Below, in pieces: positions 1 through 6,341 of a stretch of DNA of 6,341 nucleotides (its first letter is position 1; each line of letters opens with the position of its first letter). Both the position numbers and the translations under genes were made by a program. Below the pieces are notes generated by a model, which saw only the letters and a program-made list of their open reading frames with translations, did not search any database and had not been told where the DNA came from. This DNA is from Flavobacteriales bacterium (GTDB lineage: Bacteria; Bacteroidota; Bacteroidia; Flavobacteriales_D; SKUL01): assembly GCA_007129985.1 (NCBI GenBank), contig SKUL01000341.1:1-6341 (forward strand). The letters are read 5' to 3'.

Positions 1-221
1 AAAAAAACGGGCAGCACCATGCGCAAATCTTCCTTGCTCAAAAGCAGGTTACCCGTACCCTCTTTGCTGCTCATCAAGCCCTTGCCGGCCTGGTAGAGCA
101 ATTCCACCACCTCTACAAATATGTAGAGCGCAAGCACCACCGCCATTACATATACCGCGGTCTTCTCCACAAAGTGCATGGTTTTGCGAATAAAGGTGTC
201 CTCTTGTTTGGATTCAGCCAT
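1..221 (-). CDS. PsiE-like small membrane protein, N-terminal part (cut by left edge)
   Basis: The frame opens with ATG at 221-219 and stays open for 73 codons to the left edge, so only the N-terminus is present. The protein begins MAESKQEDTFIRKTMHF, followed by one strongly hydrophobic segment at about residues 22-43 (AVYVMAVVLALYIFVEVVEL). A polar stretch with KEGTGNLLLSKEDLR comes next, and a second hydrophobic segment begins at the edge (MVLPVF). A first membrane helix ending in acidic residues, then a loop, then a second helix, resembles the phosphate-starvation-inducible PsiE family, small proteins with about four membrane helices and no settled biochemical role. The family call is from memory of the pattern and rests on under half a protein; another small inner-membrane protein is possible. 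The gene lies 48 bases downstream of the E1 gene on the same strand and has its own putative promoter box, so it may be transcribed both by readthrough and separately. No Shine-Dalgarno is visible. Confidence 0.7.
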   Translation of the reverse strand, partial: MAESKQEDTFIRKTMHFVEKTAVYVMAVVLALYIFVEVVELLYQAGKGLMSSKEGTGNLLLSKEDLRMVLPVF

Positions 222-243
222 TTATTGAGAAATTGGTTGCGCC

Positions 244-251
244 CAAAGTTA
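244..251 (-). promoter_or_regulatory. Putative -7 promoter box TAACTTTG for the PsiE-like gene
   Basis: The minus strand reads TAACTTTG here, an exact match to the Bacteroidota -7 consensus TAnnTTTG. It ends 22 bases before the ATG at 221, which would give a leader of roughly 15 bases. No TTG was found at the expected 19-21 base spacing upstream, so the -33 half is missing or degenerate. The box sits in the 48-base gap after the E1 stop codon. Confidence 0.4.
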
Positions 252-269
252 GCAGAAACGCGAAAAGTA

Positions 270-2273
270 TCAGTAGTCGAGCAAACGCTGCAGGGTATCG
301 TTTAGACGATTGGAAGCCAGAAATTGCTGCTCCAACACAGGTGCAAACGGCACGGGGGTATCGAGGCTTGCACAGCGCATCACGGGAGCGTCGAGCGATT
401 CAAAGCAGTGTTCGGTAATGCGCGCCACCAACTCTCCGCCGATGCCTCCGGTGAGGTTGTCTTCGTGCAGCACCAGCACGCGGCCGGTTTTGCGCGACGA
501 CTCATACACGGCATCCCAATCCAACGGAGCCAGAGTCCTCAAATCCAACAACTCTACCGATACATCCTTGTATTCGTTCATCCAGTTCAATGCCCAGTGA
601 ACACCCATACCATAGGTAATAATGGTGAGGTCACTTCCGCTGCTGAGTAGTGATGCCTTTCCGAAAGGCAAAGTGTAATAATCGTCGGGGATTTCCTGCT
701 TGATGCTTCGGTACAGGGCTTTGTGCTCGAAGAATATCACCGGATTCGGGTCTTCGAAAGATGTAGCGAGCAAACCTTTTGCATCATAAGGAAAAGCAGG
801 ATAGGCGATTTTCAATCCGGCCACGTGAAAGAACCATGCTTCGTTGCTCTGTGAATGAAAAGGCCCGGCAGCGACGCCCGCACCGGTTGGCATGCGCACC
901 ACCACGTCGGCGTTTTGCCCCCAGCGGTAGTGAAGCTTGGCCATGTTGTTGCAAATCTGGGTAATACCTTCGCTTACAAAATCGGCAAACTGCATTTCTA
1001 CCATGGCTTTCATACCTTTGATAGACAGGCCAATGCCAGCACCCAGGATAGCCGATTCACACAAGGGTGTATTGCGTACGCGATGGTTTCCGAATTGCTC
1101 CACAAAACCTTCGGTCACCTTAAACACACCGCCGTATTCGGCAATGTCCTGCCCCATCAAAACGAGCGAGTCATGACGCTCCATGCTCTGCCTCAAACCG
1201 TCCGAAACTGCGTCAATCAGGCGTTTTTCGGTTTTGGATTCGGATGCAGGAGTAGTTTCGGTGTAGGTATAAGGTGCGAACAGGTCGTTTTGCTCTTTCG
1301 CGAGCGAGGGGGTAATTTCTTCGTATGAGTAGGCCTGTTGAAGGCCGTCTTCAATTTGCTGTTTGATTTCTGCCCGCGTGGCAGCGATGTCGTCTTCGCT
1401 GAGCAATCCCAGACCAATCAAATACTGCTCGTAGTTTACCACGGGGTCTTTAACTGCCCACGCATCCTGAATACCTTCCGGGTAGTATTTGGTACCCGAA
1501 GCCTCTTCGTGTCCGCGCATGCGAAAGGTCATGCACTCAACGATAAACGGACGTGGATTGCTGCGGATATCATCGGCCACGCTGCCAATTTTATGCACCA
1601 CGTCCAGAATATTGTTTCCCGCTACCTGCACGGCTTCCACACCGTAACCTATGGCTTTGTCAATAAACTGCTTGCAGCGAAATTGCTCATTGGACGGCGT
1701 GCTCAGGCCGTAGCCGTTGTTCTCAATCAGGAAGATGACCGGCAATTGCCAAACAGCCGCAGTGTTGAGTGCTTCGTGAAAATCGCCCTCGCTGGCGCCG
1801 CCGTCCCCCGTAACCACAAGCGTTGCCCTGCCCTCACCCCGTAGTTTGGAAGCTAGCGCAATTCCATCGGCCACACCCAATTGCGGACCGAGGTGCGAAA
1901 TCATCCCAACCAGCCGATGCTCCTGACTTCCGAAGTGAAAAGAGCGGTCGCGACCGTTGGTAAAACCTTCCGCTTTTCCCTGAAACTGTGCAAACAATCT
2001 GTGCAACGAAACATTGCGGGTGGTAAACATGCCCAGATTTCGGTGCATGGGGAGAATGTACTCATCGGGCAACATCACCGAAGCTGCTCCAACCGAGATG
2101 GCCTCTTGCCCCATTCCGCTGAACCACTTGGAAATTTTACCCTGACGAAGCAGAATCAGCATCTTGTCTTCAATCATTCTGGGCAGTAATAGCTGGCGGT
2201 ACAAGTCGCGTAAGTGCTGGTCAATCAGGTTTCCGCGATTAAAAGTAAGTTGCCGTTCTTCGATGCTTGTCAT
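270..2273 (-). CDS. Fused 2-oxoacid dehydrogenase E1 component, alpha and beta subunits (branched-chain/pyruvate type)
   Basis: This encodes a 667-residue thiamine-diphosphate enzyme of the E1 alpha2beta2 class fused into one chain. It would decarboxylate a 2-oxoacid and pass the acyl group to a lipoyl E2. The alpha half (about 20-320) carries the ThDP/Mg motif GDGGASEG at 156-163 with ENN at 184-186, and an active-site loop RMRGHEEASG at 251-260. A low-complexity linker (about 330-348, rich in T, E and S) leads to the beta half (about 349-667). That half has GQDIAEYGG (374-382), NTPLCESAILGAGIG (401-415, presumed cofactor-activating Glu406) and PFHSQSNEAW (471-480, presumed catalytic His). 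The frame could extend to an ATG at 2312, but a TAnnTTTG box lies inside that extension and conserved sequence begins later, so the start at 2273 is preferred. Fusions of this size are common in Bacteroidota and usually annotated as 2-oxoisovalerate dehydrogenase; substrate (branched-chain 2-oxoacid or pyruvate) cannot be fixed from sequence. E2 and E3 genes are not in the window. Confidence 0.93.
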   Translation of the reverse strand: MTSIEERQLTFNRGNLIDQHLRDLYRQLLLPRMIEDKMLILLRQGKISKWFSGMGQEAISVGAASVMLPDEYILPMHRNLGMFTTRNVSLHRLFAQFQGKAEGFTNGRDRSFHFGSQEHRLVGMISHLGPQLGVADGIALASKLRGEGRATLVVTGDGGASEGDFHEALNTAAVWQLPVIFLIENNGYGLSTPSNEQFRCKQFIDKAIGYGVEAVQVAGNNILDVVHKIGSVADDIRSNPRPFIVECMTFRMRGHEEASGTKYYPEGIQDAWAVKDPVVNYEQYLIGLGLLSEDDIAATRAEIKQQIEDGLQQAYSYEEITPSLAKEQNDLFAPYTYTETTPASESKTEKRLIDAVSDGLRQSMERHDSLVLMGQDIAEYGGVFKVTEGFVEQFGNHRVRNTPLCESAILGAGIGLSIKGMKAMVEMQFADFVSEGITQICNNMAKLHYRWGQNADVVVRMPTGAGVAAGPFHSQSNEAWFFHVAGLKIAYPAFPYDAKGLLATSFEDPNPVIFFEHKALYRSIKQEIPDDYYTLPFGKASLLSSGSDLTIITYGMGVHWALNWMNEYKDVSVELLDLRTLAPLDWDAVYESSRKTGRVLVLHEDNLTGGIGGELVARITEHCFESLDAPVMRCASLDTPVPFAPVLEQQFLASNRLNDTLQRLLDY

Positions 2274-2291
2274 GTGGCTTTGTTTACGCGC

Positions 2292-2299
2292 CAAAGGTA
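2292..2299 (-). promoter_or_regulatory. Putative -7 promoter box TACCTTTG for the E1 gene
   Basis: The minus strand reads TACCTTTG, matching the Bacteroidota consensus TAnnTTTG, 18 bases before the ATG at 2273. Transcription would start around 2285, downstream of the alternative ATG at 2312, so the longer 680-residue product could not be made from this promoter. No good TTG -33 element is seen 19-21 bases upstream. Confidence 0.45.
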
Positions 2300-2408
2300 T
2301 AGGTTTTTGCATCGTTCAGGGTGTAAAGATGAATCTCCATGCAGCGAAAAACCTGCTCAATAGGAACGCTGACGCTCTTGTTGAGTCGTGAGCAATGAAA
2401 ACGTCATT

Positions 2409-2615
2409 TTACTGGCTAATATCCTCTTCATGAAATTGGATAACTGCTTTCAGTTGCTCAAGCTTCAACCTTGGGTGATTTTCAAGAATTTGTTTTTCAG
2501 TCCATCCTGAAGCAAGAAGACGTAAAACATGCTCCACCGAGATGCGCGTACCCTTTACCGTCGGCTTTCCACCGAGTACTGACTTATCTAGGACAATATG
2601 CTCTCTCCAATTCAC
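2409..2615 (-). CDS. DUF433 family protein, VapB-like antitoxin, apparently without toxin partner
   Basis: This 68-residue protein matches the DUF433 pattern along its whole length: an N-terminal NWREHIVLDKSVLGGKP, then VKGTRISVEHVLRLLASGWT, then KQILENHPRLKLEQLKAVIQF. The GKP-x-V-x-GTRI-x-V core at about residues 16-27, followed by a helical DNA-binding-like region, is typical. DUF433 proteins are usually antitoxins paired with a PIN-like DUF5615 toxin encoded immediately downstream. Here the 135 bases between this stop and the E1 start hold no such gene, nor is one seen upstream. The start is GTG at 2615-2613: the only in-frame codons upstream before a stop (TGA, about 2634) contain no ATG, GTG or TTG, and the N-terminus fits the family. 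No Shine-Dalgarno or clear TAnnTTTG box is visible. It is divergent from fhs. Role inferred from family only; orphan copies may act as a plain transcription regulator or be a remnant. Confidence 0.88.
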   Translation of the reverse strand: MNWREHIVLDKSVLGGKPTVKGTRISVEHVLRLLASGWTEKQILENHPRLKLEQLKAVIQFHEEDISQ

Positions 2616-2703
2616 ACCCGAAGATAGTTGATTTCATCTTTTCTATCAACAATTTCAAAAAGCAATCTTAACTCCAGAAGCCGTCACCACCTCTGTGCAA
2701 ATC

Positions 2704-2733
2704 TTGGTTCTGCTCGCAGATTGGCTATATTTG
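2704..2733 (+). promoter_or_regulatory. Putative Bacteroidota promoter for fhs-fdhD: TTG-N19-TATATTTG
   Basis: TTG at 2704-2706 is followed after exactly 19 bases by TATATTTG at 2726-2733. This matches both halves of the Bacteroidota consensus (TTG, 19-21 base spacer, TAnnTTTG) and is the best promoter in the window. Transcription would start near 2740, leaving a leader of about 27 bases that is A-rich before the ATG at 2766 and has no Shine-Dalgarno. A start here excludes the longer reading frame that opens at 2628. Confidence 0.6.
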
Positions 2734-2765
2734 GCACCTCTCGCAAACCCAAAAAAACAAGCCCC

Positions 2766-4445
2766 ATGAGCAAGGTACCATCTGATTTGGAAATCGCACA
2801 AAGCGCAAAGCTTCAACACATTTCAAAAATTGCTTCGAAACTCGGCATTGACGAGCAAAACATTGAAATGTACGGCCACTACAAAGCCAAGCTGCCTTTG
2901 AGCCTGATTGATGAAAACAAGCTGAAAAACAACAACCTGATTCTGGTTACGGCGCTCACCCCCACCCCCGCCGGTGAGGGAAAAACCACGGTTTCCATTG
3001 GTCTTACCGAGGGTCTGAATAAAATTGGCAAACAAGCCACCGTGGTGCTGCGCGAACCTTCGCTCGGTCCGGTTTTCGGAATCAAAGGCGGTGCGGCAGG
3101 CGGCGGTTACTCGCAGGTGGTTCCGATGGAAGACATCAACCTGCATTTTACCGGTGACTTTTCGGCGGTGGAAAAAGCCAACAACCTGCTTTCTGCACTG
3201 ATTGACAACAATATTCAATCAAAAACACGCAGCCTCAACATTGACCCGCGCTCGGTACTTTGGAAGCGCGTGATGGACATGAACGACCGCGCCTTGCGTC
3301 ATATCGTGATTGGTTTGGGCGGCACCGGAAACGGAATTCCGCGCGAGGACGGCTTTAACATTACCCCTGCCAGCGAAATTATGGCGATTCTCTGCATGGC
3401 GCAGGGCATTGAGGATTTGAAAGAAAAAATCGGAAACATTTTTATTGGCTTTACCTATGACCGCGAACCTGTGTACGCTCGCGACCTGAACGCCCAGGGT
3501 GCCATGGCCATGATTTTGAAAGACGCCGTAAAACCCAACCTGGTGCAGACGCTCGAAGGCAATCCGGCTATCATTCACGGCGGTCCTTTTGCCAATATCG
3601 CACAAGGAACCAACACCATTATGGCCACCAAAATGGGACTCAGTTTGAGCGAGTACGTTGTAACCGAGGCCGGATTTGGTGCCGACCTCGGTGCCGAGAA
3701 ATTCCTTGATATCAAGTGTGCCTCGGCGGGATTAAAGCCCAAAGCGGTTGCGGTGGTAGCTACCATTCGCGCGTTGCGTCACCACGGCGGTGCCACTTCC
3801 GAGGAGTACAACACCCCCAGCCTGGAGCGCGTGAAAAACGGTTTTGGCAATCTGGAAAAGCACCTCGAGAACATCCGCAAGTTTAACCTTGTGCCTGTGG
3901 TGGCCATCAACAGTTTTTACAGCGACTCGGAAGAGGAAGTGCAATTTGTGATTGAGCGCTGCGCTGAGATGGGCGTTAAAGCTGTAAAATCCGAAGGATG
4001 GGCCAAAGGCGGTGAAGGCACCAGCAACCTGGCCCGCGCAGTGGTTGAAGCAGTTGAGTCAGGCAAAAGCGACTTCAAGCCCCTGTACGACTGGAATCTG
4101 CCGGTAAAGGAAAAAATCGAAACCATCGCCAAAGAGATATACGGTGCCGACGGCGTAGATTACAGCAAGGACGCGATGATTGGACTGCGACGCATCGAAA
4201 AACTGGGTATTGAGCACCTTCCTGTGTGCATGGCCAAAACGCAGAAGTCGCTGTCTGACAATGAAAAACTGCACGGTCGCCCAACGGGTTTCCGCATTAC
4301 GGTGCGCGATTTTGAGTTTGCCACCGGAGCCGGATTTGTGATTCCGATTATCGGAAACATGATGCGTATGCCCGGCCTGCCCGCTGTACCCGCCAGCGAA
4401 GGCATGGACATCGACAATGAAGGCCGCATTACAGGACTCTCGTGA
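2766..4445 (+). CDS. fhs: Formate-tetrahydrofolate ligase (formyltetrahydrofolate synthetase)
   Basis: The enzyme makes 10-formyl-tetrahydrofolate from formate, ATP and tetrahydrofolate in the cytoplasm, feeding formate into the one-carbon pool for purines, serine and initiator fMet. From the chosen ATG the protein is 559 residues, the normal family length. The ATP-binding loop TPTPAGEGKTT is at 65-75. The first family signature GIKGGAAGGGY is at 105-115 and the second, VATIRALRHHGG, at 331-342, with Arg where Lys is usual at one position. The conserved C-terminal MPGLPAVPASEGMDID is at 535-550. The frame is open from 2628, but the additional 46 residues are low-quality basic/serine-rich sequence and the putative promoter lies inside them, so 2766 is the start. 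The last four bases overlap the start of fdhD, so the two genes form an operon. No truncation or frameshift is seen. Confidence 0.97.
   Translation: MSKVPSDLEIAQSAKLQHISKIASKLGIDEQNIEMYGHYKAKLPLSLIDENKLKNNNLILVTALTPTPAGEGKTTVSIGLTEGLNKIGKQATVVLREPSLGPVFGIKGGAAGGGYSQVVPMEDINLHFTGDFSAVEKANNLLSALIDNNIQSKTRSLNIDPRSVLWKRVMDMNDRALRHIVIGLGGTGNGIPREDGFNITPASEIMAILCMAQGIEDLKEKIGNIFIGFTYDREPVYARDLNAQGAMAMILKDAVKPNLVQTLEGNPAIIHGGPFANIAQGTNTIMATKMGLSLSEYVVTEAGFGADLGAEKFLDIKCASAGLKPKAVAVVATIRALRHHGGATSEEYNTPSLERVKNGFGNLEKHLENIRKFNLVPVVAINSFYSDSEEEVQFVIERCAEMGVKAVKSEGWAKGGEGTSNLARAVVEAVESGKSDFKPLYDWNLPVKEKIETIAKEIYGADGVDYSKDAMIGLRRIEKLGIEHLPVCMAKTQKSLSDNEKLHGRPTGFRITVRDFEFATGAGFVIPIIGNMMRMPGLPAVPASEGMDIDNEGRITGLS
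4433..4436 (+). promoter_or_regulatory. Weak Shine-Dalgarno-like AGGA before the fdhD GTG start
   Basis: AGGA lies inside the 3' end of fhs, five bases before the GTG at 4442. It is the only Shine-Dalgarno-like match I see before any start in this window. In Bacteroidota such sites contribute little, and re-initiation through the GTGA overlap is the more likely mechanism. It could be a chance match in coding sequence. Confidence 0.3.
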
Positions 4446-5212
4446 AACGCAGTGCCCGCTACGAAGGGCGGCTGCATCAAGCCAAGGAGCCCGAAAAAGC
4501 AGTTCACGACACGCTGGTGATTGAACACCCGTTGCAAATCGTAATCAATGGCGGAGCTTTGAGCATTACGATGCAAACCCCCGGCGACGAGATTGATTTG
4601 GTTCGTGGTCTGTTGTATAACGAGGACATCTATCGTCATCCTGCTGAGCCTAAAATCAAACTTATCAGCGGTGATGCCCAACTGATTGACCGCGTGGAAC
4701 TCACCATAGACCCTTCTCTGATGGGCGATGGCTACCGCAACTCGCGGCAATTGCTTTCTGTGGCTTCCTGTGGTATATGCGGGCGAACGGAGTTTACCGG
4801 TCGCGAGGGTGATGTTGGACGTTCAGCCGGTTTTGAGCCCTCTGCCCTTGCCCCGCTTTTCGAGACCATGCGCAAAGAACAGCAGCTTTTTAGCGAAACG
4901 GGCGGTTGCCACGGAGCGGCAGTATTTGACCAAAACGGAAAATTACTGGCGCTGCGCGAGGACATTGGTCGTCACAACGCCGTAGACAAAGCCATTGGAG
5001 CATTGCTTCGCGCCGGGAATCTCAAGCAGGGAGCGATTCTGCTCGTAAGCGGGCGGGTAAGTTACGAGATTGTATCCAAGTGTTTTATGGCGGGTATCCC
5101 GCAATTGGCAGCAGTTTCGGCCCCCTCTTCCCTCGCGGTGGACTTTGCAAAGGAACTTGGCATCAGTCTTTTTGCTTTTTGTAGGGATGGAAGGGCGACG
5201 AGGTATGGGTAA
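4442..5212 (+). CDS. fdhD: Formate dehydrogenase accessory sulfurtransferase FdhD
   Basis: FdhD takes sulfur from a cysteine desulfurase and passes it to the bis-MGD molybdenum/tungsten cofactor, a step required for active formate dehydrogenase. The 256-residue product is close to the usual family length. Visible hallmarks are the sulfur-relay SCGICGR (Cys110 and Cys113, equivalent to the CxxC of the E. coli protein), GGCHGAAVFD at 154-163, REDIGRHNAVDKAIG at 172-186, SGRVSYEIVSKCFMAGIP at 203-220 and the C-terminal GISLFAFCRDGRATRYG. The start is GTG at 4442: an in-frame TGA at 4418-4420 closes the frame upstream and the next Met (residue 44) falls within conserved sequence. The GTG overlaps the fhs stop (GTGA), so translation is probably coupled. 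No formate dehydrogenase or molybdopterin gene is in the window; its target must lie elsewhere. It converges on the secreted protein gene 46 bases downstream, with no clear terminator hairpin between. Confidence 0.96.
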   Translation: MKRSARYEGRLHQAKEPEKAVHDTLVIEHPLQIVINGGALSITMQTPGDEIDLVRGLLYNEDIYRHPAEPKIKLISGDAQLIDRVELTIDPSLMGDGYRNSRQLLSVASCGICGRTEFTGREGDVGRSAGFEPSALAPLFETMRKEQQLFSETGGCHGAAVFDQNGKLLALREDIGRHNAVDKAIGALLRAGNLKQGAILLVSGRVSYEIVSKCFMAGIPQLAAVSAPSSLAVDFAKELGISLFAFCRDGRATRYG

Positions 5213-5258
5213 TAGTTCACACTGAGACTTGCAATTATATCCCTTGCCGACTTGAAAA

Positions 5259-6191
5259 TTATTCAACGATGAGCTTCGCTGAACCACGTTCTTGCCCAAC
5301 GTTTATAATGACAAAGTACATCCCTTGTGTCAATCCATCAAGCGGAATGCGCATAAGTGAGGAGAGTACAGCGGTTTGATCGTAAACTACTTTACCAGTG
5401 CTGCTAAGCAGCTGAAGATTGCCAATGTGGTGTTGCCAAATATCCGGAATTTCAATTTGTACTCCACCACGTGCAGGATTTGGGAAAACTTTGGGACTTG
5501 AAAAAGGATCATTTTCTTCAATTCCAACTATGTGGTCGCAGGATGGAAATTCCGGACTTAGGTAGGAGAAAGAGAGAGATTCGAAGCATTGTAACCTCAC
5601 ATTGGTAATGTGACAAAGCATCCCATGACCCATTGGTACAAAAAACATGTGATGTGCACCAATCACTTCGGTTATCTCCATCGATTCCGGTGTAATGTAA
5701 TTATACATTTCCTCGGGATCACCCATGTATGTGTATGTTACATTTAGCTGGCGTAGTGAATAGCCCCCCAGCACTACTGTGGTCACATCATTGACTTGCA
5801 CCAAAAAGGAATCATTAAAATTATTTCCGTTGATTGTAAATACCCAACTGTCTCCAGGCTGTGCTCCGAAATAAGCTGCTAGCCGAAATTCATCTAAATC
5901 GTTGGTGGAGAAGTAAAGGGAATCATTGGAAACATAGAAGTAAAATGGCGGTTGCATGCCCATGCACCCATATCCCCAGCCTGAAAGGTGATCCATTTTG
6001 ACACAGGGTTTACCTAAATATAGCGTCTCTTCAGTTATACCAAATTTTAACTGAAATTGCTCGGGACCGGAATAATAACCATGCTGGTAGGTCCACTCAC
6101 TGCCTACTTCGAGCCAAGGTAGGTTTTGCGCATGCAGCATAGTGTTGAACAAAAGGGTGAAAATGGCAGCGGTGGTAAGTATTTTTTCCAT
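5259..6191 (-). CDS. Secreted protein of unknown function with T9SS type A sorting domain
   Basis: The 310-residue product starts with a Sec-type signal peptide (MEKILTTAAIFTLLFNTMLHAQ; hydrophobic core about 5-18, likely cleavage near residues 21-22). The middle (about 25-225) has no catalytic motif I recognise: it opens with WLEVGSEWTYQHGYY, is rich in aromatic residues and beta-type sequence, and has five Cys (63, 76, 193, 202, 218). The C-terminal 75 or so residues are a type IX secretion sorting domain: VFPNPARGGVQIEIP (235-249), then LQLLSSTGKVVYD (259-271) and LDGLTQGMYFVIINVG (284-299), ending SAKLIVE. The protein should therefore cross the outer membrane by the T9SS and be anchored at the surface or released. 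The layout resembles uncharacterised Bacteroidota proteins with a WxVGxxWxY opening, but that link is from memory. It lies 17 bases after another T9SS cargo gene on the same strand, so the two may be co-transcribed. Base composition is visibly more AT-rich than fhs or the E1 gene. Confidence 0.9.
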   Translation of the reverse strand: MEKILTTAAIFTLLFNTMLHAQNLPWLEVGSEWTYQHGYYSGPEQFQLKFGITEETLYLGKPCVKMDHLSGWGYGCMGMQPPFYFYVSNDSLYFSTNDLDEFRLAAYFGAQPGDSWVFTINGNNFNDSFLVQVNDVTTVVLGGYSLRQLNVTYTYMGDPEEMYNYITPESMEITEVIGAHHMFFVPMGHGMLCHITNVRLQCFESLSFSYLSPEFPSCDHIVGIEENDPFSSPKVFPNPARGGVQIEIPDIWQHHIGNLQLLSSTGKVVYDQTAVLSSLMRIPLDGLTQGMYFVIINVGQERGSAKLIVE

Positions 6192-6208
6192 TAGAGCAGT
6201 TGGTTTCT

Positions 6209-6341
6209 TTAGTGCTTCAAAAAACGCTTCACGGCTTTGGCCTCGCCGGTGGTAACATGAAGAAGGTAGATTCCTTTGGGTAATTGATGAACAGGTATTT
6301 GCGAATGCTCCATCAGTACTGTTTGTGTTTCATGCACCAGT
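6209..6341 (-). CDS. C-terminal end of a second T9SS cargo protein (cut by right edge)
   Basis: This frame enters from the right edge and ends at TAA (6211-6209), giving 43 residues. They read LVHETQTVLMEHSQIPVHQL, then PKGIYLLHVTTGEAKAVKRFLKH. The pattern of a beta strand, then LPKGIYLLHV, a short turn, and a basic final strand ending KRFLKH is the last part of a T9SS type A C-terminal sorting domain, equivalent to LTQGMYFVIINVG...SAKLIVE in the neighbouring gene. The rest of the protein, and hence its function, is outside the window. The stop codon is 17 bases before the start of the next T9SS cargo gene, so they are probably one transcription unit. No promoter box is seen in that gap. Confidence 0.8.
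   Translation of the reverse strand, partial: LVHETQTVLMEHSQIPVHQLPKGIYLLHVTTGEAKAVKRFLKH

Noticed and set aside
1338..1844. Plus-strand 168-codon frame and other long frames opposite the E1 gene
   Set aside because: They lie wholly antisense to a well-conserved enzyme gene, have no family pattern and arise from its codon bias.
2274..2312. Extension of the E1 gene to the ATG at 2312 (13 more residues)
   Set aside because: A TAnnTTTG box lies inside the extension, the extra residues (MQKPIPLARKQSH) look unconserved, and the ATG at 2273 has suitable spacing.
2358..2388. Imperfect inverted repeat (GCTCAA ... TTGAGT) considered as a terminator after the DUF433 gene
   Set aside because: The stem is about six pairs including a wobble, with a loop near 20 bases and no T-run on the minus strand; a chance match is more likely.
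2313..2408. Possible degraded DUF5615 toxin or small peptide between DUF433 and E1
   Set aside because: Minus-strand frames give only short unrelated stretches (for example MTFSLLTTQQERQRSY before a stop), and the plus-strand frame NLHAAKNLLNRNADALVES shows no family resemblance.
2628..2765. Extension of fhs by 46 residues to the ATG at 2628
   Set aside because: The extension contains the best promoter in the window, does not resemble the ligase family, and would exceed the normal length of about 555-560 residues.
4160..4750. Minus-strand 196-codon frame across the fhs-fdhD junction
   Set aside because: It is antisense to two clearly conserved genes and shows no recognisable protein pattern.
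5213..5258. Bidirectional terminator between the convergent fdhD and T9SS cargo genes
   Set aside because: No stable hairpin or T-run could be found in the 46 bases by eye.

Overview
The window looks like chromosomal DNA of a member of the Bacteroidota, probably Flavobacteriales-like. Three things point there: two genes at the right end encode proteins with a type IX secretion (T9SS) C-terminal sorting domain; the E1 alpha and beta subunits of a 2-oxoacid dehydrogenase are fused in one polypeptide, as is common in that phylum; and three genes are preceded by a TAnnTTTG promoter box rather than a sigma70-type -10, with essentially no Shine-Dalgarno sequences. The genes are mostly ordinary core metabolism. 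No mobile element, CRISPR array, tRNA or rRNA was seen.

Left part (1-2615), all on the minus strand: a short orphan DUF433 antitoxin-like gene (2409-2615), then the fused 2-oxoacid dehydrogenase E1 gene (270-2273), then the N-terminal part of a PsiE-like membrane protein (1-221) that runs off the left edge. E1 and the PsiE-like gene each have their own TAnnTTTG box close to the start codon. The E1 box lies inside the longest possible reading frame, so the annotated start is the second ATG (2273), not 2312.

Middle part (2616-5212), plus strand: a well-formed Bacteroidota promoter (TTG-N19-TATATTTG) in the 150-base divergent gap drives a two-gene unit, fhs (formate-tetrahydrofolate ligase) and fdhD (formate dehydrogenase sulfurtransferase). 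They overlap by four bases (GTGA). The unit joins an enzyme that puts formate into the one-carbon folate pool with a maturation factor for the enzyme that oxidises formate to CO2. No formate dehydrogenase subunit is in the window.

Right part (5259-6341), minus strand and convergent with fdhD: a complete 310-residue secreted protein with signal peptide and T9SS type A sorting domain, and 17 bases upstream of it the C-terminal end of a second T9SS cargo protein cut by the right edge. By eye this part is more AT-rich than the metabolic genes.

I found no clear new system. The points most worth following are the translationally coupled fhs-fdhD pair, the DUF433 gene without its usual toxin partner, and the tandem T9SS cargo genes.
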